From contig CBDHEF010000002.1 in NCBI GenBank assembly GCA_965261945.1, forward strand, positions 1,488,001 through 1,552,000: 64,000 nt of DNA. The letters are read 5' to 3'. The stretch is from VXOI01 sp965261945 (GTDB lineage: Bacteria; Chloroflexota; Dehalococcoidia; Lucifugimonadales; UBA3495). This document shows, in pieces, positions 1 through 8,375 of the stretch. Made by a program: the position numbers and the translations under genes. The stretch's first letter is position 1. Each line of letters starts with the position of its first letter. The notes below the pieces were generated by a model, which saw nothing but the letters and a program-made list of their open reading frames with translations, searched no databases and was not told the DNA's origin.

Positions 1-149
1 GTTTGCAGCGACCTACTCCGTTTGCAGCGAAAGGAGGCTTCGATATATTTAGGCTATGGCAACGCATTAAAGCAACACGTTTAGTTTAACTTCAGACGTC
101 CTTCCGCTATTTTGCGACGCTTTACGGAATCTTGATGACAAGTGCCGTG

Positions 150-178
150 TTGCGCCTGTGAATGCAATTTGCTATATT
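150..178 (+). promoter_or_regulatory. Candidate sigma70-type promoter for the TRAP binding protein
   Basis: TTGCGC at 150-155 and TATATT at 173-178 are separated by 17 bp, a good fit to the -35/-10 layout. It would start transcription near 185, giving a leader of about 110 nt before the gene at 294. The rest of 1-293 holds no gene that I can support; an 11-bp direct repeat (GTTTGCAGCGA at 1-11 and 20-30) is the only other feature. Confidence 0.5.
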
Positions 179-293
179 GCCGCCTGTTAGCCGGAGTGCT
201 GAAGCAGCCCGAATCCGATGGCGATGCGGTGCGGCCCGGTAGGCAAGGCGCAATGGCCGGAAATTCCACAAGCGGTTCAGGAGAATTTTTTTA

Positions 294-1742
294 ATGACTA
301 AGGCATTCCTGTTAGCTGGTTCCCTGATTCTGTTGATGGCCCTCGTCTTGGCCTGCGGAGGAGCCGCAGAACCCACGGCGGTTCCGACCGAGGCTCCCAT
401 GGCCACCACGGCTCCAACGGAGGCGCCGACCGAGGCTCCCACGCAAGCGATGATGGAGGAACAACCCACCAAAGCCGCGGCAATGACCGACTCGGACGTT
501 GACCCGGCCCTGATGGCAGCGGCCGAAGCCCGCGCCGGCGGCCCCGGCGCCTTCTATCTGGGCGACGGCGACTTCAGCCTCCTGGTCGGCCCTGCCCCTG
601 CCGAGGGCCTGGGCGACGCCGAAGACATGGTAAATCTCGCCGGCCTGGAGCGGGAGAGCTACCTCTTCGACTCCCAGTATTACCAGAACCTGGTGGAGAA
701 GGCCAACTTCACCAACCCTACGGAGATGACCTACAATGGCGACCCCATCGAAATCCAGTTCGCCTGCATCAACCGGACCGTTGCGCCGTGTGAGCTGTGG
801 GACAACTTTTTCAAGAAGCAGATAGAGGCACGAACCAACGGCAAGGTGCTTGTGCCCATCACCTCATTCCCCGAATTGGGCATAGCAGGCCCCGATTCCC
901 TGGAGCAGGTGACCAACGGCACTCTGTCCTGGGCCGAAATCACCAGCGGCTATGTCTCCGGCCACATGCCCGAGGCAGAGTTGGCGCTCATGTACGGCGT
1001 CTACCCCGACCACGAGGTCGAGTTCAAGGTAACCCAGGCCATCGGGCCGGAGCTGGACCGACTGTTTGAAGAAAACACCGACGGAGGCATAGTGCTCTCC
1101 CATATGTGGGTCTCCGGCGGGGACCAGTTCTTCTTCTGCAAGGAGGGCATAACTGAACTGGACCACTTCGAGGGAAGGAAAGTACGCAGCCACGGTTCGG
1201 CGCTCTCCGACTGGATCAACGGGTTCGGGGCCGACGCGCAGTTCGTGGCCTTCGCCGAGGTCTACACCGCCCTGGAGCGCGGCATCCTGGACTGCGGGGT
1301 TACCGTGGCCTTCGCCGCTCACGCCCAGCGCTGGTACGAGGTGACCGAATACATGGTCGGCCCGCTGTCCAGCCAGTTGCTCAACACCGTAATCGTCAAT
1401 CGGACTGTCTGGGACGGCCTGCCCGAGGACATCCGGCAGATCCTGATTGAGGAAGGCGCCCGGCACGAGCTGGAGGCCATGCGCGTGACCCCCGCGTGGA
1501 ACGAGGTCTGGATCCAGCGCAACATTGACGAAGGGCTGAAGTACCAGGAATTCTCGCCCGAGTTGATGGACTTTATGAGAAACGTGGTCGCAACTGACCA
1601 CGTGGTGCCTGGCTTCATCTCTCGCCAGGACGAAGACAACAGGGACAACATTATCGCCCTGTTCAACGAGAAAATTGCGCCCATAGTGGGGCTCAAGGTT
1701 CTGCCTGACGGCTCTACTGAGAGGGTTCCTATAACCCAGTAG
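294..1742 (+). CDS. TRAP transporter substrate-binding lipoprotein (DctP family)
   Basis: Extracytoplasmic solute receptor of the DctP type, which usually delivers organic acids to a DctQM membrane pair. The start has AGGAG at 279-283, ten bases upstream. Residues 1-21 form a lipoprotein signal ending in VLAC with Cys21, followed by a Pro/Thr/Ala-rich linker to about residue 60. The body contains DctP-like blocks: a 'VSGGDQFFFCK' strand region, 'FEGRKVRSHGS', and 'FAEVYTALERGILDCGVT', the last being the usual helix before the ligand-contact segment. At 482 residues it is longer than classic DctP (about 330) because of the linker and an N-terminal insertion. No DctQ or DctM gene lies nearby, so the membrane partner must be elsewhere. 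A strong hairpin terminator follows, so it is probably monocistronic. Confidence 0.85.
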   Translation: MTKAFLLAGSLILLMALVLACGGAAEPTAVPTEAPMATTAPTEAPTEAPTQAMMEEQPTKAAAMTDSDVDPALMAAAEARAGGPGAFYLGDGDFSLLVGPAPAEGLGDAEDMVNLAGLERESYLFDSQYYQNLVEKANFTNPTEMTYNGDPIEIQFACINRTVAPCELWDNFFKKQIEARTNGKVLVPITSFPELGIAGPDSLEQVTNGTLSWAEITSGYVSGHMPEAELALMYGVYPDHEVEFKVTQAIGPELDRLFEENTDGGIVLSHMWVSGGDQFFFCKEGITELDHFEGRKVRSHGSALSDWINGFGADAQFVAFAEVYTALERGILDCGVTVAFAAHAQRWYEVTEYMVGPLSSQLLNTVIVNRTVWDGLPEDIRQILIEEGARHELEAMRVTPAWNEVWIQRNIDEGLKYQEFSPELMDFMRNVVATDHVVPGFISRQDEDNRDNIIALFNEKIAPIVGLKVLPDGSTERVPITQ

Positions 1743-1780
1743 CGCGGGCAACCGCCCACTTTATCCGGTTTCAACTAAAA

Positions 1781-1806
1781 GCCCCGGCGGTCAATCCTGC
1801 CGGGGC
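1781..1806 (+). terminator. Intrinsic terminator after the TRAP binding protein
   Basis: An 8-bp perfect stem GCCCCGGC (1781-1788) / GCCGGGGC (1799-1806) with a 10-nt loop is followed by CTTTCCCTTTT. It lies 38 nt after the upstream stop codon. Confidence 0.75.
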
Positions 1807-1832
1807 CTTTCCCTTTTGCAGCGTATGGCAGG

Positions 1833-2387
1833 TCAGTCGTCCCCGGCGGCCGGTGCGGGGCCGCCCAGCGGCTCCGGCCTTTCGCCTCCGATGGACCACA
1901 CCAGCAGAACTGCCGAGGTTGCCGGCGCCAGGAACATTGCGTCGAAGGAGCCTGCCCCGCTGACGATTCCAAGAGTCAGTCCACGCCTGACCACGAACCA
2001 CTGGCTGACTATCTTGGTCAGGATGGGGCCGGTTCCCAGCGTGACGCCGATGCTTCATAAATGCGAAGATTATGTAGAGTTTCAGCAGGTTGTCCACGGC
2101 GGGGATCAGCAAAAGATGCAACCCATAATCAGAGCGCCCGCCAACGCCACCCACTTGGGGCTGTAGCGGTCGGCCAGATAGCCTGCCGCCGGACGCAACA
2201 GGCCGGAAATCATGAAAGTCACGCCGAAGGCCAGCGACAACGTGGCCCGGCTCCAGCCGAATTCCTCGGTCATCGGCTTCAGAAAAACGCCAAACGAAAA
2301 CTGACCGCCAGCAACGCCAAATACGACGAAAGCGCAACCTAATGTCACTAACCAACCGTAGAAAATTTGCTTTCCCAGCAGCCTCAT
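1833..2387 (-). pseudogene. MFS transporter remnant, frameshifted and internally deleted
   Basis: The first 93 codons (2387 down to about 2106) read as a normal MFS N terminus: 'KQIFYGWLVTLGCAFVVFG' for TM1, 'FGWSRATLSLAFGVTFM' and 'RPAAGYLADRYSPKWVAL' for the TM2-3 loop. The frame then ends. A second frame resumes at about 2053 with 'GVTLGTGPILTKIVSQWF' and 'RRGLTLGIVSGAGSF' (TM4-5 region), then jumps straight to 'LAPATSAVLLVWSIGGERP', which looks like the last helix and tail, stopping with TGA at 1833-1835. Total coding content is about 185 codons against about 400 for an OFA/monocarboxylate-type MFS protein. So there is at least one frameshift and one deletion of roughly 200 codons. Substrate is not inferable. 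Confidence 0.75.
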
Positions 2388-2787
2388 AAAGGCCTCCGCT
2401 GTTTCCCGATTGGTGATAGGCGAATACTAATCCCGCTGGCGGGCTTTGTCCGCGATGCCCTCGGGCCGCCACACGGTCTTTCGGTCTTCAACAAGAATCC
2501 CCTCCTCCTTGAGGCGGGAGAATTGAACCACTCTGGCGGCAACCCAGGGCCTTTTCATACTCCCCCTCCCTTGATGGCGAGGGCTGGGGTGAGAGTGAAA
2601 TCCTGCGCATCAACGACGGCTTCCCGTAGGGATACGCCCTCACCCTAACCCTCTCCCAGAGGGAGAGGGAACTTTGGAGAGGGAACTTTGTCTGAGCATG
2701 AACAGGCCCTCGCAGCAAGGCCGGCCAGCGATGCGCCAATGTCGCCCGCGGTGTAGAATTGAGCCAGTACTGCTGGAGGTTGCGCAG
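2388..2787. other. Gene-free interval with palindromic repeat and short tandem duplication
   Basis: No open reading frame with family signal is seen here. It contains a copy of the dispersed palindromic element (about 2553-2670), an exact 14-bp tandem duplication GAGAGGGAACTTTG at 2663-2676 and 2677-2690, and a TAGAAT -10-like hexamer at 2754-2759 just ahead of the M24 peptidase gene. Confidence 0.6.
2553..2670. repeat. Dispersed ~110-bp palindromic element, copy 1
   Basis: Two half-elements in inverted orientation: left arm CCCCCTCCC...GGGTGAGAGTGAAA and right arm CGCCCTCACCCTAACCCTCTCCC followed by GAGGGAGAGGG. The inner arms pair with each other and each half can form its own hairpin. Other full copies lie near 29137, 35177 and 62806. 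No coding capacity. Confidence 0.7.
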
Positions 2788-4002
2788 ATGTTCGAGGATG
2801 TTCGCCGCCGGGTCAGGGAAGAGTTGCAGCGTCTGGAAATTGACGCCTGTCTGGTCACCACGCCCGCCAACATTTTCTACACCACGGGTTTCTTCAGCCC
2901 GGTGGTCAACCTTTCCTTTCGGCTGATGGGGACCGACATGGCCCTGATACCCGCCGACCCGTCTCTGCCACCCGCGCTGATGACCAGCGATTTCGCGGCT
3001 CCGGCGGCACGGGCCGCCACATCCATAGAAGACATACGCCCCTACCGGATGTGGGTGGAGAACCGCGACCTCGACGTTATCAGCGGACCAACCGGCGGGA
3101 ACGCCCGCATTTCTCGCCCGCCTCAATGGAATCCGGACGAGTTGGACGAAACCCTGACCAAGATGCTGGAGGATCGCGGACTGTCCGTTGCGACCATCGG
3201 CATTGACCTGCGTTATGTCTATGCAGACTCCCTGTTCCGGCTGCAACAGAACAACCCGGAATGCCAATTCGTCGATGTCACAGGTATGCTCTACGGCCTG
3301 CGCGCCATCAAGCACCCGCAGGAAATCGAGATGCACCGCAACGCGGCCCGGCTGTTCGAGGCCGGACTGCACCGGGCCATCGGTGAAGCCAGGGAGGGCC
3401 AGAGCGCCCAGGACATCAAGTACCGCTACCAGGCCGGGGCGCTGGAGGCCGCAATGGCCGACCCGTCGCTGGGCGAATTCCAATCGGCGTATGGGTTCAT
3501 CAGCGCCGGCGCCGGCAGCAGCTTCGGCGGCAGGACCGGGTTGCATTCCGGGGACCTGATCAAGTTCGACTGCGGCGTTGCCGTCGGCGGGTTCTACAGC
3601 GACTGCGGCAGGACCTTCGCCTTCGGACGGGCCTCCACCGAACAGCGGCGAGTCCACGACGCGCTGGCCGAGGCCCACGCTGCCGCCCGGGAGGTGATGC
3701 GCCCCGGAACGCCCATCTCGGCGGTCTACCGGGCAGCCGACGAGCGGATGCAGGCCCTCGGATTCCCCGGGTACAGCCGGGGCCACTACGGGCATTCCAT
3801 CGGCCTCGACACTTTCGTGGAAGAGCCGCCCTTCATCAGCGCCAACGAGCATAGCGAGTTGCAGCCGGGGATGCTGCTATGCCTCGAAGCGCCCTACTAT
3901 TCCGCCAGCCTCGGCTCCTACCAGATCGAGGATATGATCCTCATAACCGAAAACGGGCACGAAAACTTCAACACCTTGTCTTACGAACTGGTTGAACTGT
4001 AG
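2788..4002 (+). CDS. M24 family metallopeptidase (Xaa-Pro peptidase/creatinase-like)
   Basis: Predicted cytoplasmic dinuclear metallohydrolase of the M24 'pita-bread' fold, either an Xaa-Pro dipeptidase/aminopeptidase or a creatinase-type amidinohydrolase. The start at 2788 has GGAGG at 2775-2779; the reading frame stays open further upstream but without a better site. Residues 1-130 form the creatinase N-terminal domain. The catalytic domain has all five expected metal ligands: Asp261 (KFDCG), Asp272 (YSDCG), His336 (GHSIG), Glu367 (LEAPYY) and Glu381 (IED). At 404 residues it matches the family. The neighbours (an AAA ATPase pair 32 nt downstream) do not explain its substrate. Confidence 0.9.
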   Translation: MFEDVRRRVREELQRLEIDACLVTTPANIFYTTGFFSPVVNLSFRLMGTDMALIPADPSLPPALMTSDFAAPAARAATSIEDIRPYRMWVENRDLDVISGPTGGNARISRPPQWNPDELDETLTKMLEDRGLSVATIGIDLRYVYADSLFRLQQNNPECQFVDVTGMLYGLRAIKHPQEIEMHRNAARLFEAGLHRAIGEAREGQSAQDIKYRYQAGALEAAMADPSLGEFQSAYGFISAGAGSSFGGRTGLHSGDLIKFDCGVAVGGFYSDCGRTFAFGRASTEQRRVHDALAEAHAAAREVMRPGTPISAVYRAADERMQALGFPGYSRGHYGHSIGLDTFVEEPPFISANEHSELQPGMLLCLEAPYYSASLGSYQIEDMILITENGHENFNTLSYELVEL

Positions 4003-4034
4003 CCCGCCCTGGCCGCGAAGGAAGAAGGGCCACA

Positions 4035-5177
4035 ATGCCGACCGTAGAAAAAATTGCCATAGCGGGTTTCAAGAGCATAAACAGAGTTGAAGTGAACCTG
4101 CGCCCGATCAACGTGCTGATCGGAGCCAACGGATCGGGCAAGTCTAACTTCATCGGAGCTTTTGCCTTCCTCCAAGCCATCCGTGCCGGACAACTCCAAG
4201 ATTACGTTGGCCGCGCCGGCGGGGCTAGTCGGATCCTGCATTTCGGGGCGCGGGTTTCCGAGCAGATGCGCATTCATATTTACTTTCAAAACGTTTACTT
4301 TCAAAACGAAGTTAATCAGTACAGAATTTCCCTGATACCAACTGACGACGACCGACTTTATCCGTCTTCAGAGACAGCATATTATTGGAACAAGGCTGAA
4401 TTCAGTCAGCCTTTGGGGCGGCCGCTCAGGCGACTTGAGGAGGAAGCAGGAATTAGCGGTTCTGGCGGAGGTGGAATTGGGACCTATGCAAGGCGCCACC
4501 TTGACCGCTGGCGGATATATCACTTTCACGATACCAGTAGCAGTTCACCCTTCAAGAAAACTGGCGACCTTCACGACAATCACTTTCTGCGGCCCGACGG
4601 CTCCAACCTCGCGGCGTTCCTGTATCTTCTGCGCGAGAAACATACAACTCAGTATGACCTGATACGTCATACTATCCAACGCGCCGCACCTTTTTTCGAC
4701 GACTTTCAGCTTGAACCCCTGGCGTTGAACCCGACCAAAATCCGCTTGGAGTGGCGGCATAGAGGTTCCGACAATTACTTTGACGCTTCAGCGTTTTCTG
4801 ACGGCGCTTTGAGGTTCATAGCATTGGCGGCCCTGTTCCTACAACCTGAATCCCTCCGGCCTTCGGTAATCTTGCTGGACGAACCGGAGCTAGGGCTACA
4901 TCCCCTTGCCATCACCCTGCTGGAGTCCTTGGTGGGCTCAGCGGCAGTTGATACCCAAGTTATTTTGGCCACCCAGTCGCCCACTTTACTGGATCACTTC
5001 GGAGCCGAAGACGTGCTGGTAGCCGACCTGGTTGAAGGAGCCACTCAGTTCACTCGTCTCGACCCGGATCAGCTTGAGGTATGGCTCAAGCGTTACAGCT
5101 TAGGGGAGTTGTGGGAAAAGAACGAACTGGGCGGCAGACCGGCTGGCAGTTATCACGAGCGCCGCTCCGATGGTTAG
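4035..5177 (+). CDS. AAA family ATPase (AAA_21, OLD/AriA-like)
   Basis: Single-domain ABC-type ATPase of the family that includes OLD, RecF-like and PARIS AriA proteins. Walker A is GANGSGKS at residues 30-37, the Walker B/signature end is 'ILLDEPELGLHP' with Asp282-Glu283, and the switch-like 'LATQSPTLLDHF' follows near residue 315. The N terminus (KIAIAGFKSINRVEV) is typical. The 380-residue length leaves no room for a TOPRIM domain; that role may be played by the DUF4276 partner, whose start codon overlaps this stop by 8 nt. A 15-bp exact tandem duplication (4279-4308) gives 'YFQNVYFQN'. Base use is less GC-rich than in flanking metabolic genes, consistent with transfer. Function in phage defence is inference. 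Confidence 0.85.
   Translation: MPTVEKIAIAGFKSINRVEVNLRPINVLIGANGSGKSNFIGAFAFLQAIRAGQLQDYVGRAGGASRILHFGARVSEQMRIHIYFQNVYFQNEVNQYRISLIPTDDDRLYPSSETAYYWNKAEFSQPLGRPLRRLEEEAGISGSGGGGIGTYARRHLDRWRIYHFHDTSSSSPFKKTGDLHDNHFLRPDGSNLAAFLYLLREKHTTQYDLIRHTIQRAAPFFDDFQLEPLALNPTKIRLEWRHRGSDNYFDASAFSDGALRFIALAALFLQPESLRPSVILLDEPELGLHPLAITLLESLVGSAAVDTQVILATQSPTLLDHFGAEDVLVADLVEGATQFTRLDPDQLEVWLKRYSLGELWEKNELGGRPAGSYHERRSDG
4279..4308 (+). repeat. 15-bp in-frame tandem duplication
   Basis: TTTACTTTCAAAACG occurs twice back to back (4279-4293, 4294-4308) inside the AAA ATPase gene, adding five residues without breaking the frame. Confidence 0.85.
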
Positions 5178-5871
5178 ACTACAATTTGAGGTAGAAGGCC
5201 CGACTGAAGAATCTTTCGTGAACGATATTCTGGCTTGGCATCTTTCCAGCCTTGGTTATACCGAGATCAGCGCCCGACTGATGGGCAAGGCTCGCCAACG
5301 CTCCCGGCGTGGTGGAGTCCGGCGTTGGCCGGAAGTGCGCTCCGAGATTCTGAACCGACTTAAGAACGACCCAGACGTCATTGTCGGTGTCATGGTTGAT
5401 TACTATGGGATGCCGCAACACGGTGAGGGAGCTTGGCCGGGCCGGGCGGGGGCACGGGCGGAACTCCATTTTCCCAACGGGATTGAGGAATCACTGGTTG
5501 CCGATGTCTACAATTGCATGGGCGATAACTTCAATCTGCGGCGATTTATCCCCTACGTATTTATCCCCTACGTTATGATGCACGAGTTTGAGTCCATGTT
5601 ATTCAGCGATTGCGCTGTGTTCGCCGACTCCATTGGCGCCCACAGCATACATTCGAGCTTCCAGGCAATTCGAGACCAATTCCAAACTCCCGAAGAAATA
5701 AACGATTCCCCGGATACCGCGCCATCCAAGCGAATCGAAATACTGGTCCCCCGATACAGGAAGCCCCTTCACGGTGTGCGGGCGGCAAGCGTCATCGGCT
5801 TAGACACCATCCGCGCCCAGTGTCGCCACTTCCGCGGGTGGCTGGAACATCTGGAGAGTCTCGCCGTTTAG
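5170..5871 (+). CDS. DUF4276 family protein (TOPRIM-like partner of the AAA ATPase)
   Basis: DUF4276 proteins have the TOPRIM-like signature seen here: an N-terminal acidic 'EVEGPTEESFV' (residues about 7-17), an acidic 'VMVDYYGMP' after strand 3, and the conserved 'HEFESMLFSD'. Such proteins are nearly always encoded beside an AAA_21-type ATPase, as here, with an 8-nt overlap that implies coupled translation. The acidic residues would bind metal for nuclease or nucleotidyl chemistry. The 233-residue length is normal. A 15-bp tandem duplication at 5545-5574 yields 'FIPYVFIPYV', one half more than the usual single copy. The next gene's Shine-Dalgarno (AGGAG) overlaps this stop codon. The toxin or nuclease role is inferred by analogy to two-component OLD/PARIS systems, not shown. 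Confidence 0.8.
   Translation: MVRLQFEVEGPTEESFVNDILAWHLSSLGYTEISARLMGKARQRSRRGGVRRWPEVRSEILNRLKNDPDVIVGVMVDYYGMPQHGEGAWPGRAGARAELHFPNGIEESLVADVYNCMGDNFNLRRFIPYVFIPYVMMHEFESMLFSDCAVFADSIGAHSIHSSFQAIRDQFQTPEEINDSPDTAPSKRIEILVPRYRKPLHGVRAASVIGLDTIRAQCRHFRGWLEHLESLAV
5545..5574 (+). repeat. 15-bp in-frame tandem duplication
   Basis: TTTATCCCCTACGTA at 5545-5559 is repeated at 5560-5574 with one mismatch at the last base, inside the DUF4276 gene. Confidence 0.8.
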
Positions 5872-5880
5872 GAGAATGAG

Positions 5881-6984
5881 ATGAAGGCATCCTACCTGGG
5901 CGCCATGGGCTATGCGCTGCGGCGGGACTTTCCGCCGACCTGGCCCACGCCTCCGGCCTACAATGACCCGGCGCTGTCGGTGCAGAGCTACCAGGACGGC
6001 ATCGAAGAGTGCGAGTTCGCAGAGGAGATGGGCTTCGAGTGGATCAGCTTCTCGGAGCATCACTATTCGGGGCGCATATCCACCGGTACGCCGTCGGTGA
6101 TGGCCGCTGCCGTAGCCGAGCGATGCAAGAAGGCCCGCATCGCCCTGCTGGGACACCTGCTGCCGCTGAACAACCCCGTGCAGATTGCCGAGGAACTGGC
6201 CCTGCTGGACAACCTGACCAACGGCCGGGTGGTGATGGGCTTCCTGCGCGGCACCCCCAACGAGGACCAGACCTATAACGTCAACCCCGCCGAGGGGCGC
6301 GGGCGGATGCTGGAAAGCATGGACCTCATCCTGCGCGCGCTCACCGAGCCGCAGCCCTTCGCCTGGGAGGGACGCTACTACCAGTTCCGCACGGTGTCCG
6401 TATGGCCCCGCCCGGTGCAGCAGCCATTCCCGGCGGCCATCGTTGCCACCCGCAGCGACGACGCGGTCCACTTCGCCGCCACCCACCGGCTGGGACTGGG
6501 CGTGTCGTTCCTGCCGGTGGAAGATGTGGCAACCATCACCGGCAAGTACTTCAAATGGTGCGCGGAGGCCGGCTGGACTCCCAAACGCGACGAGGTTGTC
6601 TTCCGGGGCAGCATCTACCTGGCTGAGACCGACGAAAAGGCGTGGGAATGGTTCCACCGTCAAGAGGACCAGGGCCGCGCCCGTGGGATGGCGATGCGGT
6701 CATCGGTCGCCCAGGTAATACAGGCCCAGCGCACCGGACAGGACATCGATTACAGCCATGTGTTTGCCGGGAGCGCCTCGGGCGACATCGTGGGTGGCTC
6801 CCCCGCACTGACCTTCGTCGGCGGGCCGGACTCCATCACCGAGCAGATACGAGCCTACCACGACCGTTGCGGCGCAGGCGTCATAGACCTGTTCTTCCAG
6901 CAACCCAGCCTAGACCACCGCGACGTCATGGCCGAAATCGAGCTGTTCGGGAGGGAAGTCCTGCCCCGAATCAAAGAGTTTTAA
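5881..6984 (+). CDS. LLM class flavin-dependent oxidoreductase
   Basis: Luciferase-like (beta/alpha)8-barrel monooxygenase using reduced FMN or F420. Family marks are 'EEMGFEWISFSEHHYSG' (residues about 47-63; the SEHH strand 2 motif), 'NNPVQIAEELALLDNLTNGR' near 100-120, and 'VWPRPVQQPFP' near 177. The 367-residue length is usual. It starts 10 nt after the DUF4276 gene with its ribosome-binding site overlapping that stop, and is followed after 4 nt by an alpha/beta hydrolase. The oxidoreductase-hydrolase pair could oxidise and then hydrolyse one substrate, which I cannot name. It is one of three LLM proteins in the window (others at 11879 and 24866). Confidence 0.9.
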   Translation: MKASYLGAMGYALRRDFPPTWPTPPAYNDPALSVQSYQDGIEECEFAEEMGFEWISFSEHHYSGRISTGTPSVMAAAVAERCKKARIALLGHLLPLNNPVQIAEELALLDNLTNGRVVMGFLRGTPNEDQTYNVNPAEGRGRMLESMDLILRALTEPQPFAWEGRYYQFRTVSVWPRPVQQPFPAAIVATRSDDAVHFAATHRLGLGVSFLPVEDVATITGKYFKWCAEAGWTPKRDEVVFRGSIYLAETDEKAWEWFHRQEDQGRARGMAMRSSVAQVIQAQRTGQDIDYSHVFAGSASGDIVGGSPALTFVGGPDSITEQIRAYHDRCGAGVIDLFFQQPSLDHRDVMAEIELFGREVLPRIKEF

Positions 6985-6988
6985 GAAT

Positions 6989-7702
6989 ATGGTTTCAGCG
7001 GATAGCAGACTGGTCTATAACGAGTCGGGCAGCGGTGCCCCGGTGATACTGCTGGACTGGACGCCGTGGAACGCAACGCCCCTGGCCGGCGCGCTGGCCA
7101 CCCGGTACCGCGTCTTCAACGTACAACCGCCAAATTCGGCCGGTTCAGCGCGGGATGCGGCAGAGGCCATCGCCGAAATTGCCAAAGCCACCGGGCTGGA
7201 AACGTATACGCTGGCAGGTGTATCGCTGGGGGCCGACGTCGCCTTTCGGTTGGCGTTGCTGCGGCCCGAAGCAGTTTCCGCGCTGGCCCTGGCGTCGCCT
7301 ACCTGCATCGCCCCCGTGGAGCCGCTGCGCTCATACACCGCGGAAGCGATGTTGGCTCACCCGGAAGACGCCGCACTGTCGGCGCCGGATGCCGGGCGGA
7401 CGGCGGCGTTGACCGCGCTTGCAGCACAATGGGCCACTACGTATGGCGACGCCGCCAAGCTGCTACCGGACCTGTCCTGCGCCACCCTCGTGATATTAGG
7501 TCAGGAGGACCGGCTGGTTTCCCGTGCCGCCGGCGGGGTGTGGAAGGAGCGGGCGCCCAACTGCAATGTCTGCTACGTGTACGACGCGGGCCACGCTATC
7601 GCCGTTGAGCGGCCCGAGTCCCTGATCAGCGTGGTGATGGACTTCATGGAGCGGCGCGAGACATTCATTGTCGAGAACCGCAGCAGCCTCATCAATCCGT
7701 AA
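6989..7702 (+). CDS. Alpha/beta fold hydrolase
   Basis: Small (237-residue) alpha/beta hydrolase, soluble and without a signal peptide. The nucleophile elbow is GVSLG with Ser79, the acid is probably Asp174 (GQEDRLV), and the base is His202 (DAGHAIAVERP), giving a complete catalytic triad. It lies 4 nt behind the LLM oxidoreductase, so the two are likely co-transcribed. The lid region is short, suggesting a small-ester or lactone substrate, but this is a guess. Confidence 0.85.
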   Translation: MVSADSRLVYNESGSGAPVILLDWTPWNATPLAGALATRYRVFNVQPPNSAGSARDAAEAIAEIAKATGLETYTLAGVSLGADVAFRLALLRPEAVSALALASPTCIAPVEPLRSYTAEAMLAHPEDAALSAPDAGRTAALTALAAQWATTYGDAAKLLPDLSCATLVILGQEDRLVSRAAGGVWKERAPNCNVCYVYDAGHAIAVERPESLISVVMDFMERRETFIVENRSSLINP

Positions 7703-7796
7703 GAACGTCCGAATGGCGGGGCCACAATTGTATTCAACGTGGCCCTGTGGTAGTTTCGGTTCAATCTCATGCCAAACTAAATTGCGGAGTGTATTT

Positions 7797-8273
7797 ATGG
7801 CAACCAAAAGGGATGGCGAGAAGTATCTGGGACATGAACTCCATGTTCCGCTGTCGCAGGACGGGCAGGTCTCTGCCTACGTCTGGCCGGTGCGGGCGCT
7901 CAACGTGCGCGGCTCGTGGTGCGGCGGCCCGACCATCGGCGTCGACGTGGGCAACGAGGAGATCGTCCGCTTCGACTGCCACGACCGGCCCGGCCACTGG
8001 CACGGCGGCGGCTACGACCGCTCCGGCTCCCCCGGCGCATCCCACCGCGACTTCCCCAAGGACATCATCGCCGTGGCCGACCAGGTGGACTGGTCGCTGG
8101 CCCAACTGAGCGAGCGCACCGCCGAACTGCTCACCGAGGCCGACCAAGTCGAGGCAGCCGAGTCCCTGGACGCCGGGATGCTGCAAGCAGCCCTCGGCCT
8201 GATCCGCAGCCACCTGGAGCAGCAGGGTGACCTGCGCGGCCAGGCCATCAGCGCGGGCATCATCGAGGCCTAG
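7797..8273 (+). CDS. Hypothetical protein with a Cys-His-rich strand motif
   Basis: A 158-residue soluble protein. The ATG at 7797 has GGAG at 7786-7789, 7 nt upstream. The middle has 'VRFDCHDRPGHWHGGGYDR' (residues about 60-80), an acidic/His cluster that recalls the small toxin-like TumE/DUF6516 or DUF7718 families, where a conserved Asp and HxH sit in a beta sheet; the resemblance is weak and I do not assign a family. The C-terminal half is a predicted amphipathic helix pair. Followed by an inverted repeat and a retropepsin-like gene. Function unknown. Confidence 0.6.
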   Translation: MATKRDGEKYLGHELHVPLSQDGQVSAYVWPVRALNVRGSWCGGPTIGVDVGNEEIVRFDCHDRPGHWHGGGYDRSGSPGASHRDFPKDIIAVADQVDWSLAQLSERTAELLTEADQVEAAESLDAGMLQAALGLIRSHLEQQGDLRGQAISAGIIEA

Positions 8274-8282
8274 CCGGGCGTT

Positions 8283-8347
8283 GGGTATTCTCGGGGTGTG
8301 CTGTATTACCATTGACCGGAGCAAGTCAACGCAGCCTGAGAATACCC
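8283..8347. repeat. 10-bp inverted repeat upstream of retropepsin gene
   Basis: GGGTATTCTC (8283-8292) and GAGAATACCC (8338-8347) form a perfect inverted repeat with a 45-nt spacer that ends 28 nt before the start at 8376. It could be an operator, a transcript-end hairpin of the preceding gene, or the ends of a small element; no T-run follows. Confidence 0.5.
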
Positions 8348-8375
8348 GCATTGTTACAACGGAGGCGATCTATCG

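Noticed and set aside
2488..3852. 454-codon leftward open frame opposite the M24 peptidase
   Set aside because: It mirrors the codon pattern of the rightward gene, shows no family motif, and the rightward frame has all five M24 metal ligands and a ribosome site.
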